DNA of 64,000 nt from the NCBI GenBank assembly GCA_037074615.1, contig CM073515.1, positions 18,995,001-19,059,000 of the forward strand, given 5' to 3'. The notes below the pieces were generated by a model, which was given only the letters and a program-made list of their open reading frames with translations, was not told the DNA's origin and did no database searches. The stretch's first letter is position 1; every line of letters starts with the position of its first letter. The position numbers and the translations under genes were made by a program. Of the stretch, positions 1 through 11,784 are shown in pieces. The stretch is from Leucaena leucocephala. Taxonomy: Eukaryota > Streptophyta > Magnoliopsida > Fabales > Fabaceae.

Positions 1-1825
1 TCCCAAGACAGGGGAACTACAATATAGTCTAGAGTAGACTGAGACTGATGGAAAGAAAAAGTTAACAGATAGTTGAGAGTTAAATGACTAAGAAGTTAGC
101 TCACGGATTGAATTTCGTGTTTGTATAGAAAGAAGTTTATAATGTTTAACGAGAGAAAGGTAGCCACAGCTTCAAAGATAAAGTGGCTCCCCTGTTCCCT
201 ATGTAAGAAAGGGTAATGAAGGGTTGAGTCTATACCCTAGTAAGAGTGTAATGTGGTAGCCTAAGTTAAATGAGTAGTTATTTCAGATTCCTAAATGAAT
301 GTTTGAGATATGGAAGATAAGGTGATAGAGGAAAGAATGTTTAATTGGAGTGTACGTGTGATGGATGGTTGAGCAAATTTATGTAAAGATGAGAAGTTGC
401 ATCTCCTTGCAGTTGTCATATGATGACACACATATTAGAGTATGCTATAAATAGTCCCCTCATGCAGTACATGTAGTGTAGAGTTTATGATAAGAAAGTT
501 ACGTTGCTCTTATACCATACGATATGCAATAGGAATATACCCAGGATGATACACAGTTTCAGTAGTGGAACAAGTGTTACAGTATGATTGGGGTTACTCA
601 GCTATTTCTATAGACTTGTGAATACAATACTCAGGGCCATTTCTTATGTTAGGGTTATAGCAAGTACCAAGAAGGTAGTAGTGTTATAACTCTATCAAAA
701 GAAATGGTATACAAGAAGAGATTGTTTACATATCACTCTTCAGATAAGAGTTGGATATGAAACAGATGGCTCTCAGATAAGCTAGATTCAGATGAGTTCA
801 GAACACTCTTTAGATAAGAGTTAGATCTGATACAGATTGCTCATAGTTAGAGCATAGTTCAAATGGCTCGCAATTAGAGAACATATTTAAATGAGAAGTT
901 ATGATAAGGACATAGCAATATAATGCAATGGCAGGTGATTAGACCATAATTAGTAAGCCATAACAGAGTAAGAAAGATGAGAAGGAACTCCTGAGTAAGA
1001 GGGAAAATAAGTAAATTCTTGGTAAATGATATGGGCTACTCAATATATTTCTTAAAATTTGAATTGAGTTATCAACAAGTGGAAGTAGTTAACTTTATAA
1101 TTTAGTATGTTGGATGAGATCTTTCAGAGATGATGATACAGTACAACATAATTATAGAGGATTCTGGAGGGTCGCAATTAGATCCTAGCATACTCAAGGG
1201 TCGCAGTTAGATTATGAAGAGGCTTACGGTTGATTGTAGTTAGATCCCGAGGTCACAGTTAGACCTAGCCTAAGGAAAGTAAGGAGCCATGAAGAAATGA
1301 GAACAGTACAGTATCTCTCTGGAAAGATGAGTACCAAAGATGAAGTTAAGGAAAGGAGCTTCACGAGTTGATTAACTCCTCCAGAAAACTTATTTATAAT
1401 AATTTTCCTCAAATAACCTATATTATATACAAACGGAACTTAGGTTACCCTTATGAAGATGGAGTCCAAGTTCAAGTATGAGTGCTGATATTCAAAAAGT
1501 TTTATAGAAGTATGCCTGAGGATAAGAGAAGAGAACCCCATATATTTTAAGAATAGAAAAGTATGAGTAGATAGATCCTTCAAATAAGGATCAAGAGATG
1601 AAGAGGCTAGTAAAGACCCAAAGAAGAGGGTCTAAGATAGAGTAAGAATATAACACAGTTATATGAGAAAGGGTATAAATGCCACAAAAGTTTGGAATAG
1701 ATACACAAAGTTATGAAAGGTAGTAAGAGAGATTGAGAAGAGCTTAGAAAGTTAAGAAAATGTTATGACATGAAAATGATATTCTTCTCAGAGAAAACTA
1801 TTCATAAAAGAATGAATAGAGGTCA
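1..1825 (+). mobile_element. Internal region of non-autonomous Ty3/gypsy-like family N (3' part)
   Basis: The window opens inside an N element read on the plus strand. Around 75-140 is a short gag relic: its conceptual translation resembles the stretch of the T1 gag that follows its FDEYLAKF segment, but it contains stops. The rest is non-coding and recurs at 2196-3187, 20218-22164 and 54047-55508, always ending in a purine-rich tract next to an LTR. Between about 720 and 1275 short motifs of the GCAGTTAGA type are repeated, often as GTCGCAGTTAGATCC. No protease, reverse transcriptase or integrase coding is visible. The copy ends at about 1825, just before its expected polypurine tract, where a minus-strand LTR end begins. 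Assignment to one family rests on by-eye similarity between copies. Confidence 0.75.
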
Positions 1826-2195
1826 AAATGAAACATCCTCATTTTCATACTTCTTAGGGACCAAATGATAGTATCTCGAACCACTTCTAAGGCTATTGGA
1901 GTCAAATTACTCAATCTAAAATTTAACTCTTAGCGAGTACTATTCATTGTGTAAATTCCAGTGGAGTAACCTGACTTCAAAAAATCATAACTAATTATAG
2001 AAAAATCAAAATGAAGTGGTTCAAATCGCTAAACGAATATAACTTAATTCTATTGGAAGGAAAAATAACTTATTGACCACGCCTTGACCAGGTCAACCTC
2101 AGGAAACATCTAAAGTTTACTGTTTATCCAGTATTTTCCACTGATTCTAGCATTTTGGTCGCAATATTTGTACTATCCAATCCCCAGCACAGAAT
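1826..2195 (-). repeat. N-family LTR end fragment, inverted
   Basis: A 370-bp piece of N LTR on the minus strand. It begins with the LTR terminus TGAAACATCCTCATTTTC at 1829, preceded by AAAA as found next to the priming site in N elements. It stops inside the LTR near 2195, where plus-strand internal sequence resumes. The internal segments on either side (about 889-1825 and 2196-3143) are copies of each other, so the fragment separates two halves of a duplication. No target-site duplication is visible. Confidence 0.7.
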
Positions 2196-3187
2196 GAAAT
2201 GAGAAGTTATGATGAGGCTATAGCAATATAATGTAATGTCAGGTGATTAGACCATGATTGGTAAGCCACAACAGAGTAAGAAAGATGAGAAGGAACTTCT
2301 GAGTAAGGGAGAAAATAAGTAAAGTCTTGGTAAATAATATGGGCTACGGAATGTATTTTAAAATTTTTATGGAGTTATCAATAAGTGGAAGCAGTTAACC
2401 TAATAACTTAGTCTGTTGGATAAGAATTTTTAGAGATGATGATACAGTACAACAGAATCACTGAGGATTCTAGAGGGTCGCAGTTAGATCCTAGCATGGC
2501 TCAAGGGTCGCATGTTAGATCTTAAGAGCTTTAGAGTCACAGTTAGATTCTGAAAAGGCTTACGGTTGATTACAGTTAGATCCCGAGGTCGCAGTTAGAC
2601 CTAGCCTAAGGAAAGTAATGAGCCATGAAGAAATGAGAACAATACAATTTCTCTCTGGAAAGAAGAGTACCAAAGACGAAGTTAAGGTAAGGAGCTTCAC
2701 GAGTTGATTAACTCATCTAGAAAACTTATTTATAGCCTATATTATATAGACTGAAATTAGTTTACCCTTATGAAGATGGAGTCCAAGTTTAAGTCTGAGT
2801 GTTGATATTAAAAAAGTTTTGTAGAAGTATGCCTGAGGAATAGAGAAGAGAACCCCATATGTTTTGAGAATGGAAAAGTATGAGTAGATAGATCCTTCAG
2901 GTAAGGATCAAGAGATGAAGAGGCTAGTAAAAACCCAAAGAAGAGAGTCTAAGATAGAGTAAAGATAGAATGCAGTTATATGACAAATATGTAAATGCCA
3001 TAAAAGTTTGGCATATATACACAAAGTTATGGTAGAAAGTAAGAGAGGTTGAGAATAGCTAAGAGAGTTAAGGAAATGTTATGAAATGAAAGGGACATTC
3101 TCCTTAGAGAAAACTATTCATAAAAGGATGAATAGAGGTTTGACCCTCAAATTTTAAGGATGAAATTTATTTTAAGGGGAGGACAAA
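2196..3187 (+). mobile_element. Internal region of N family, 3' end with polypurine tract
   Basis: This is a second copy of the internal tail at 889-1825, roughly 90 percent identical by eye. It includes the GCAGTTAGA motif cluster at about 2470-2615. It ends in the purine tract AAGGGGAGGACAAA at about 3174-3187, directly before the LTR terminus at 3188. That is where a plus-strand polypurine tract belongs. Non-coding. Confidence 0.75.
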
Positions 3188-3951
3188 TGTGATATCCCAA
3201 CTTTTAGGCCTGGAAGCCCAATATGTAGCCTGAAAAAGAAGGCTACTAGGCCTTGTTATGCAGGAGTCATAGAAGTATACAGATGATATTTAAGGTCTAA
3301 ATTCCAAGAAAGTAAAAATTTAGGGAAAATAGTGAAAGTCCCTGTGTGCATAGTGGAAAAGTAAGAGGTATTTCTTAGGAACCAAGCTACCAGAGTACTT
3401 GGGCTTGGTTAGAAATCCAAGATGACATTTAAGAGCCCAAAAATGTAGGCCCAAGGATATGGAGTTTAAGAGGCATTAAAATAATATTTTAGTACTTTTC
3501 TATAAAGTAAAGTTACCCGATTTAGGATAAAACTGGGAAAAGTAATCAGATATGAATTTAGACCATGAGGTGGCATGAAAGGTGTCCTCATGGGACCCAC
3601 AAGGCATCACATGGCCTTATTACATGAAAAGAAGAAAAGTTGAGGACACATGTCATGAGATTAGAATATGGAGAAAAAGAAAAAAAGAGACGTGCCACAA
3701 TCTCGGCCGTTCATTCTAGGAAAAGGCTCTGGAATTCTCTGGAGAGGCTGAGTCAGCTCGTGAGGTATCCCAAAGGCACCACCAATTATGCCACATACCC
3801 CCTGAGGTGTCCTTGGATTATGTCATAATGGTGAGTCATCAAGGAGGAGGATGTCAACGTGATGATGCAGGCAAAGCTTCTTGAGGAAGCTAAGCGATCT
3901 GGGCCATTCATCACGGTTTGATCTGAATCATTCATTCTACCTCCACTCACC

Positions 3952-3959
3952 TATAAATA
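3952..3959 (+). promoter_or_regulatory. TATA box of N-family LTR
   Basis: TATAAATA in the context CCTATAAATAG, followed by a GA-rich tract. The same position in other N LTRs holds TATAAATA at 22933-22940 and 28637-28644 (plus) and at 7649-7656 and 10535-10542 (minus). The copy at about 25909 is mutated to TTTAAATA. Conservation of position and flanks supports a core promoter role; the transcription start is not known. Confidence 0.65.
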
Positions 3960-4392
3960 GTCCACCCCTCCCTTCATAGAATACATGGCCAAGAGCAAGA
4001 GAAAGAAGAGAGAAAAGAGAAAGAGAGAAAGAGAGGAGGAAGAGAAACAAAGGAAGGAGTTCTAGTGGAGCCAAGAGCAGTCTAAGGAGCCGAGGGACTG
4101 GGCAGAGCTTAGGAATGAGGTAAGTAAGTTATCTAGTCCCTGCTCTAATAAGTAGAGGACTACTCTTAATAGTTAGAGTAGAGAAATATCTCTATTAATA
4201 AAGGCAGCTAAAGGTAGAAACAAAGCCAGGGGAATGTCAGATTAAGAATATTACCCCTAGTTAAGCATGAGTTAAGTAGAGCTATACTAGACAATAATAA
4301 AGATATTACTATGCTATGTATAGGCTATAACTTATGAGAAAAAGGGACAAGGCTAAGAGCTGGAAGGAAAGGTTACACGCAAGGTAGTAAAC

Positions 4393-6271
4393 TGTTAGAA
4401 AACGTGCCCTAGGGGCCAATCATTGTCTTATGAACTTTATTGATTTATGAATTTATTAATTGTGTTATCATATTATTTGCATATTTATTGTGATGATCAT
4501 CCTTAGATAATTCATGATCTTATCCTAAATGTCCCTGGTCAATCATCTATGTAGGAGCAGAGATGAAATAAGGCCAGTATGACTTTGAAGATGTATAGAG
4601 ATATAAATCAAAGTCATAGGCACATGTAAGAGTACAAGGTGTTGGACCAACCCGCTATGAGAGAGCTGCATGGGTTACGTCATAAGCTTCTCTCATATAC
4701 AAACCATATCACTATGCCCTTTGACCTGAGATCATCATGGATTCCTACATGACAAACGCTTAGCTTTGACCTAGTCAAAAGTCACTTTTGACCGAGTGAT
4801 CATAAAGACTATGTTCGGGCTTAGTGGTTTTTCATGCGGAGGAATGTGAATGGTCAAGGTGGAATTTGTCCCTCATATTCGTAGAGAGATATTACTGGGC
4901 CCCTCGATGAGTGAGTCTAAGAAATGTATGGCCATACTGTAATGGAAAGGTAGTTGCATTTCTATAGTCAGACTACTCAGGGATCAAGAAAGTAACGGTC
5001 AGGAATAGGAGGATGACATTATCCATGCCTCATCCATGACCAAAATATCGCGTGACAGAAGGGACATAATATGGTTGTATAAAAGGTTACATCGTTTATC
5101 GATCCTCATATGATTTGGGTAGCCGTTATGTCTTGCTAGAGACCGCTTGTGACTTGTAGGCCAATATAGCAAATGGCCCACTACCAACTTCATATGGGCC
5201 TACAGGGTCGCACACAAAATAGCCCAACACGAGCTATGATGTCCAGATTCATTGAATTTAAGATGTGTCCAGATTCAATGAATGATCCAAGGTTAATGTA
5301 TATATTTATTTATATTTATATTCGTATATATATATATAAATTCGTATATATACATTATATATAAGGGATATATAGAATTTAATTTATAAGGATAAATTAA
5401 ATCTCTATCATGTTTGAATTTCAAATTCAAATTGATATGATATCTCATATAAGAGATATTTACAAGATTTAATTTATAAGGATAAATTAAATCTCTATCA
5501 CGTTTGAATTTGAAATTCAAATTGATAGAATATCTCATATAAGAGATATTTACAAGATTTAATTTATAAGGATAAATTAAATCTCTATCACGTTTGAATT
5601 TGAAATTCAAATTGACATGATATCTCAAATTTGATTTATGAGAATAAATCAAATATAATCCATTCTTATCTTTATTTTAAATTAAATAAATAGGTGAATT
5701 AAATAAGTGGGACGGATTTAATACAAATATTATTTATTTAATTAGTTTCTTATCAAATTATACAATATGTGATATTGTATTAATTTCGGAATTAATATAG
5801 ATTAATTCCAAAATCTAATTCAGTTGAGAAAAACGCAGAGTATCCTATGTATCTGATTTTAGGAGCTACTTTTTTTGAACTACACAGAACACAAAAGGCC
5901 GAAGGGAATCTGAAAAAGGTTTTGCATATAAGAAACTGCTAAAGTAGAAACGGAGAGGACGAATTCTTGAGAGAGCCTTGGAGGGACAGGAGATGCTAGC
6001 GCGTCATTCGTTGTTGGAACGCTGTTCGTGTGGATACCAGTAGAGGAAGCTGACCTGAGGTGTTGACTTCTTGCGATCAGAAAGAGAAGCTGTTGACGTC
6101 TTCTTGTGATCGGAAAGAGATCACCAGCCGCAGAGAGAAGCTGTGGAAGTCGCTGAGAAACACTGAGGGTAATGCTCCTTCCCACTTGACTTAAACACAT
6201 ACGGTAGATCTTGGCAAGGAATGAAAAAATTTTTAAATTAATTTCCACTACGTGTCTTCCAATTCCTAACA
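4393..6271 (+). mobile_element. Ty1/copia solo LTR, Angela-like
   Basis: This 1879-bp block begins TGTTAGAAAACGTGCCCTAG and ends TTCCAATTCCTAACA, the TG...CA form of an LTR. It interrupts an N LTR and is flanked by a perfect 5-bp duplication TAAAC (4388-4392 and 6272-6276). The flanking N LTR reads through once the block and one duplication copy are removed. The start resembles the TGTTGGAAATATGCCCTAGAGGC terminus known from Angela-type copia LTRs; lineage assignment is by that resemblance only. No internal coding region is present, so it is a solo LTR left by recombination. The inside is very AT-rich and contains a 90-bp tandem repeat. Confidence 0.8.
5361..5640. repeat. Three tandem copies of a 90-bp AT-rich unit
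   Basis: The anchor GATAAATTAA recurs at 5391, 5481 and 5571, exactly 90 bp apart. Each unit contains an inner palindrome around GAATTTGAAATTC and an inverted pair around ATATCTCATATAAGAGATAT. A degenerate fourth piece follows to about 5655. The array sits inside the copia solo LTR. Apparent open frames across it are translations of the repeat. Confidence 0.9.
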
Positions 6272-6525
6272 TAAACTTACCTACTTGTATACTTATATTA
6301 CTTAGATATTTTATGTGATGTCTTCTTACCTTGATGATGTGAAGCATGTATGATTAAGTAACGCTCTGTTACTTTTTATGCTATGACCATATGTTATAAT
6401 TAAGTAACATGGAAGCATGTATATTATCATGATGTAAGCATGATCATTAAGTACACACATACTAATATCAAGCACATAGTTGCATACATTGTATGGTTTC
6501 CGTTTGCTACTGAGATTTCCAAAAA

Positions 6526-8358
6526 TGAAACATCCTCATTTTTATACATCTTAGGGACCAAACGGTAGCATCTGGAACCACTTTTAAGGCTATTGAAGTC
6601 AAATTACTCAATTTGAAATTTTACTCTTGGCAAGTACTGTTCACTGTGTAAATTCCAGAGGAGTGACTTGACTTCGAAAAGTCATGACTAATTCTAGAAA
6701 ACTCAAAATGAAGTGGTTCAAATTGCTACACGAATCTAACTTAATTATCTTTAAGTAAAAAATAACTTGTTGACCATGCCTTGACCTGGTTAACTTCAGT
6801 AAATGTCTAAAGTTTACTGTTCATCCATCATTTTTCCCTAATTCCAGCATTTTGGTCCCAATATTTGCACTATCCAAACCCCAGCTTCTCTTCATGCTTC
6901 TTCAATCCTTTCTAACATACATGTGGGATTGGGATTACATGGAAAGGGGTGAGATTTTTGGGGAAATCTCAGTAACAAATAGAAACCATACAATGTATGC
7001 AACTATATGCTTGATGTTACTATGTATGTACTTAATGATCATGCTTGCATCATGATAAGAAACATGCATCCATGTTACTTAATTATAACATATGTCCATA
7101 GTATAAAAAGAAACAGAGTATTACTTAATCATACATGCTTCACATTATCAAGGTAAGTAAACATCACATAAAATATCCAAGTAGTATAAGCATACAAGTA
7201 GGTAAGTTTACTACCAGATGTGGAGCATTTCCTCTAGTCCTTAACCTTTGCTCTAAGGTTCCTTCTTTTTCATAAGTTAGAGCCTATACATAGCATAATA
7301 ATATCTTAATTATTATCCAATATAGCTCTACTTAACTCATGCTTAATTTTGGGGTAATATCCTTAATCTGACATTCCCCTTTCTTTCTATCTATAACTAA
7401 CTTTATTAATAAAGATATTTATCTACTCTAACCACTAAGAGCAATCCTCTACTTTATTAGAGCATGGACTAGAATAACTTACTTACCTCATTCCTAAGCT
7501 CTACCCAGTTCCTAAGCTCCTTAGACTGCTCCTGGCTCCACCAGAACTCCTCCTTTCTTTCTCTTCCTTCCTCTCTTTCTCTCTTCTTTCTCTTCTTTCT
7601 TTTTATTTGCCTTGCTTGGCCATGGCATGGAATGGGAGTGGAGTGGGATATTTATAGGTGGGTGGGGGTGGAATGAATGGCTCAGATTGAATTGTGATGA
7701 ATGGCCCAGATTGCTTAGCTTCTTCAAGAAGCTTTGCCTGCATCATCACGATGACATCACCCTCCTTGATGACTCACCATTATGACATCATCCAACGACA
7801 CCTCAGGGGGTATGTGGCGCAATTGGTGGGGCCCTTGGGACACCTCACCAACTGACTCAGCCCCTCCAGAGAATTCCAGAGTCTTTTCCTGGAATGAGCA
7901 GCCGAGATTGTGCCACGTGTCCTTTTTACTTTTTCTCCTTTTTCTAATCTCATGACATGTGTCTTTAACTTTTCTTCTTTTCATGTAATAATTCCATGTG
8001 TCATCTTGTGGGTCACATGAGGACACCTTTCATGATACCCCATGGTCTAAAGTCATATTTGATCACTTTTCTCAGTTCTATCCTTAACCGGCTAACCTTA
8101 CTTTTTGGAAAAACACTAAAATATTATTTTAATACCTCTTAAACTCCATAATCCTTGGGCCTACATTTTTGGGATCTTAGATTTCTCTCTTGGGTTTCTA
8201 ATCAAGCCTAAGCACTATGGTGGCTCGGTTCCAAAGAAACACCTCTTACTTCTTTATGCCCAAAGGGACTTTCACTATTTTCCCTAAATTTTTACTTTCT
8301 TACAGTTTAGTCCCTGAACATCATCTGTGCACCTCTAGGACTCCTTAAGCCTCAAAAT
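6526..8358 (-). repeat. N-family LTR (short type), inverted, abutting the plus-strand copy
   Basis: A minus-strand N LTR beginning TGAAACATCCTC, preceded by AAAAA. It contains the TATA box TATTTATA at 7649-7656 (minus-strand TATAAATA), a CT-rich tract at 7550-7605 and a donor-like site (GAG|GTAAGT on the minus strand, GT at 7485-7486). It is the reverse complement of much of 3188-6520. For example, 6277-6520 pairs with about 6958-7215. It breaks near 8358, before its expected other end, where a third LTR piece begins. Confidence 0.75.
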
Positions 8359-9152
8359 CCTTATTTTCATATATCTTAGGAACCAAATGGTAGTGTCTGG
8401 AACCACTTCTAAGGCTATTGAAGTCAAATTTCACAATCTAGAATTTTACTCTCTCGAGTACTGTTCACTGTGTAAATTCCATACGAGTGACCTGACTTCA
8501 AAAAATCATAACTAATTCTAGAAAAATCAAAATAAAGTGTTTCAAATTGCTACACGAAGCTCACTTAATGATATTTTAAGGAAAAATAACTTGTTGACCA
8601 ACCCTTGACCAGGTCAATATCAGAAAATATCTAAAATTTACTGTTTATCCAACATTTTTCCTTGATTCCAGCATTTTGGTCCCAACATTTGCACTATCCA
8701 ATCCCCAACTTCTCTCCATGATTCTTCAATCCTTCCTTATCATAAACCTGTGGGATTAGGATTACATAGAAGGGGTGAGATTTTTGGGGAAATCTCAGAA
8801 GCAAACGGGAACTATACAATGTATGTAACTATATGCTTGATGTTACTATGTGGATGCTTAATGATCATGCTTGCATCATGATAACATACATACTTCCATG
8901 TTACTTAATTATAACATATGGCCATAGCATAAAAAGAAATAGAGTGTTACTTAATCTTACATGCTTCACATCATCAAGATAAGAAAACATCACATAAAAC
9001 ATCTAAGCAGTATAAGCACACAAGTAGGTAAGTTTACTACCTGGCGTGTAGCCTTTCCTTCCTGCTCTTAGCCTTGTCTCTAAGGTCCCTTCTTTCATCA
9101 GTCAGAGCCTATACATAGCATAATAATATCTTTATTATTATCCAGTATAGCT
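8359..9152 (-). repeat. N-family LTR fragment, minus orientation
   Basis: Starting near 8359 the sequence repeats the beginning of the LTR at 6526 (LTR terminus, then the TCTGGAACCAC region). It continues through the segment matching 6958-7320 to 9152, where another LTR is inserted. The first bases of the LTR terminus are missing. It is the outer sequence into which the 9153 element went, with flank TAGCT. Confidence 0.65.
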
Positions 9153-11784
9153 TGTAACATCCTCATTTTCTTACGTCTTAGGGACCAAACGGTAGTATCT
9201 AGAACCACTTTTAAGGATGTTGAAGTCCAATTACTCAATCTGGAATTTTATTCTTAGTGAGTACTGTTCACTGTGCAAATTCCAGAGGAGTGAGCTGACT
9301 TCAAAAAATAATAACTAATCCTAGAAAAATCAAAATGAAGTGGTTCAAATTGCTACATGAAGCTAACATAATGATCCTTTAGGTAAAAATGACTTGTTGA
9401 CCATACCTTGACCAGGGCAATGTTGGTCAATGTTCCGATATCACTGTTCCTCTAGCGTCCTGTCCCTTATTCTAGCATTCTGGTCTCAACTTTGATAAAT
9501 CATATCTTTATGTGTAGACATCCAAATAAGATGTTCTATATATCAAATCAAATCTTGGCATGTCTACTATTTACTGGAAAAATATCATACATTTATTCAA
9601 TCATTTACTATTTATAATTATAGCTCAAATGTCACTGCCTCCATCACGAGTTACTGTTTATAGCGACAATTTCCAGCAATTATACATACATGAATCACAT
9701 ATCAATCATGCTAAATAATTAACATCTCTTCATGCTAAATAATTAACATCTCTTCATGCTAAATAATTAACATCTCTTCATGCATATTTATCTCCTCCAT
9801 CTTGAGAAGACCTGCTGTAATTGGATTGATATGGAAGGGGTGAGATTTCTGGGGAAATCTTAGTAGAAACTAGCACTAAACAATGCATGCATTAATGTGA
9901 ATACTTGTGCTTGCTTGTGAAAGTGTTAGCATTGCATAATGTGCATGCTTCCATGTTACATATGAAATACAATTGGCCAAAGTAATCATAGGAATAGAGC
10001 TTCATATATAAGCACATATTCAACACAATTAAACAAAGCCATAGCACATCAAGTATAACATTCAATGCATACAAGTTTAGGATTAGTTTACTACCTGACA
10101 TATAGCCTTACTTTAGCCTTGGCCTTGAATCTAAGATTCCTTCTTTCCATAGGTTAGACCCTATACATAGCATAATAATATCTTCATTATTATCAGCAAA
10201 GCTCTAATTAACTCATGCTTAACTCAAGGGTAACATCCTTAATCTGACATTTCCCTGGCTTTCTCTCTACCTTTAGCTACCTTTATTAATAGAGATATTT
10301 CTCTATTCTAACCACTAAGAGCAATCCTCTAATTTATTAGATCAGGGACTAGATAACTTACTTACCTCATTCCTCAGCTTTGCCCAGTCCCTCAGCTCGT
10401 TAGATTGCTCCTGGCTTCACCAGAAATCCTTCCTTCTTTCTCTTCCTTCCTTCCTTTCTTTCTTTCTCTCTTCTCTCTTCTTTCTCTTCTTTATACCTTG
10501 CTTGGCCATGGAGTTTATGAAGGGATGGGTGGCCTATTTATAGGTGAGAGGAGGTGGAATGAATGGTCTAGATTGATTCGCAATGAATGGCTCAGATTGC
10601 TTGCTTCCTCAAGAAGCTTTGCCTGCATCATCACGATGACATCACCATCCCTGATGACTCACCACTAATAGCATCATCCAGGACACCTCAGGGGGTATGT
10701 GGCACAATGGTGGGGCCCTTGGGACACCTCACCTGCTGACTTAGGCTTTTCAGATAATTCTAGAGTCTTTTCCCTAAATGGACGGCCGAGATTATGCCAC
10801 GTGTCCTCTTGCTTTTTCTCCTTTTCTTGTAATCATGCCATGTGTCCTTTGATTTTCTTATTTTACTATAATCATGCCATGTGGTACCTTGTGGGCCCCA
10901 TTTTTTCCATCTCATGATTCCAGATCATTTTACCCAGTTCTATCTTTAACCGGGTCACTTTACTTTATTGAAAAAGTACTAAAATAATATTTTAATGCCT
11001 CTTAGGCCCACATTACTCTTGGGCTACGTTTTTGGTCCTTGGATTGTCATCTTGGTTTCTAACCAAGCCCAAACACTCTGGTAGCACGGTTCCCAAAAAA
11101 TATCCTTAGCAAATTACCAAAATGCCCTTAGTTCCTCTTTAGTCCTTATAGGAGCACTATTATTTTTTCATACCTTATCAGAGTACCTCTTGACCCTGGT
11201 CAACTATCCAGATACCCTTTCTTGACTGTTTAACCTTAGTCAAATGATCATAACGTCCTTTTTCTGACTCTAACTTAATGACACAACACAGTGGCATACC
11301 TTCAGTGGCATTTTCATAATTCTTTACTTTTCCCGGCCTTTATTAGCCCTGGCCAACATACGTATATGAAAATATCATTGGGCCTATAACGTGCCATTCT
11401 GGACCCTCTGTATGATCCCCTATCTTCATTGGCTCAATTCCTGCTAAATTCCCCTGAAACCTCTTTTAATCCACTGTAAATTCTGTAGTAAATTCTACAG
11501 AACTCATTTTTGGGCTCTGTCAGTTTTAGAAATTCTTATATTTATTATAGGATTTTACTGCCACATGTCATCTGATTCTGAGGTCCAGAGAATACAATAT
11601 TAATTTTTCTTTTCTTGAAAAATTAATATAAATCTTTCGGGACCTCAAATCAAAACTCTGTGTTGCATCAAACTTATCAGCATAATTTTCCCTATTTACT
11701 GAGACCTCTGCTCAACAGGGTCTGGTAGCATCCCTTTTTCAGGCTATATACTAGGCTTTTAGGCCTAAAAATTAGGATATAACA
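9153..11784 (-). repeat. N-family LTR (long type), minus orientation
   Basis: A complete 2632-bp LTR from TGTAACATCC at 9153 to GGATATAACA at 11784. A polypurine tract follows on its right (TTTCTCCTCCCC on the plus strand), so this is the 3' LTR of a minus-strand element. It has a TATA box at 10535-10542 and a CT tract at about 10430-10495, which reads as a spurious open frame. Two GGACACC-type boxes lie upstream of the TATA. Compared with short-type LTRs it has roughly 0.75 kb more U3. Its left flank is TAGCT; the matching right flank was not found. Confidence 0.8.
9707..9778. repeat. Three perfect tandem copies of a 24-bp unit
   Basis: CATGCTAAATAATTAACATC followed by TCTT is repeated exactly at 9707, 9731 and 9755, inside the U5 side of the N LTR. 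Perfect identity in an otherwise diverged LTR suggests a recent local expansion. Confidence 0.95.

Larger units (their letters stand above)
3188..6520 (+). repeat. N-family LTR (short type), split by a copia solo LTR
   Basis: A plus-strand LTR of the short N type, about 1.45 kb once the insertion at 4393-6271 is removed. It starts TGTGATATCCC (other copies TGTCATATCCC). It carries the palindrome AGCTTCTTGAGGAAGCT near 3876, a TATA box TATAAATA at 3952-3959, a GA-rich tract at about 3995-4060, and a splice donor-like GAG|GTAAGTAAG with GT at 4120-4121. Sequence resumes at 6277 and stops near 6520, before the expected 3' LTR end. There it abuts an N LTR in the opposite orientation. Confidence 0.8.

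Noticed and set aside
5361..5640. Regularly spaced repeats considered as a CRISPR array
   Set aside because: The units are contiguous tandem copies without unique spacers and lie in an LTR of a plant genome.
5293..5652. 119-codon minus-strand frame with repeated LIYPYKLNLVNISYMRY units
   Set aside because: It is the translation of the 90-bp AT-rich tandem repeat in the copia LTR; the period is a multiple of three, so the frame stays open. No protein evidence.
5880..6347. 155-codon minus-strand frame
   Set aside because: It spans the end of the copia solo LTR, crosses its TAAAC duplication and continues into the N LTR, so it cannot be an evolved gene.
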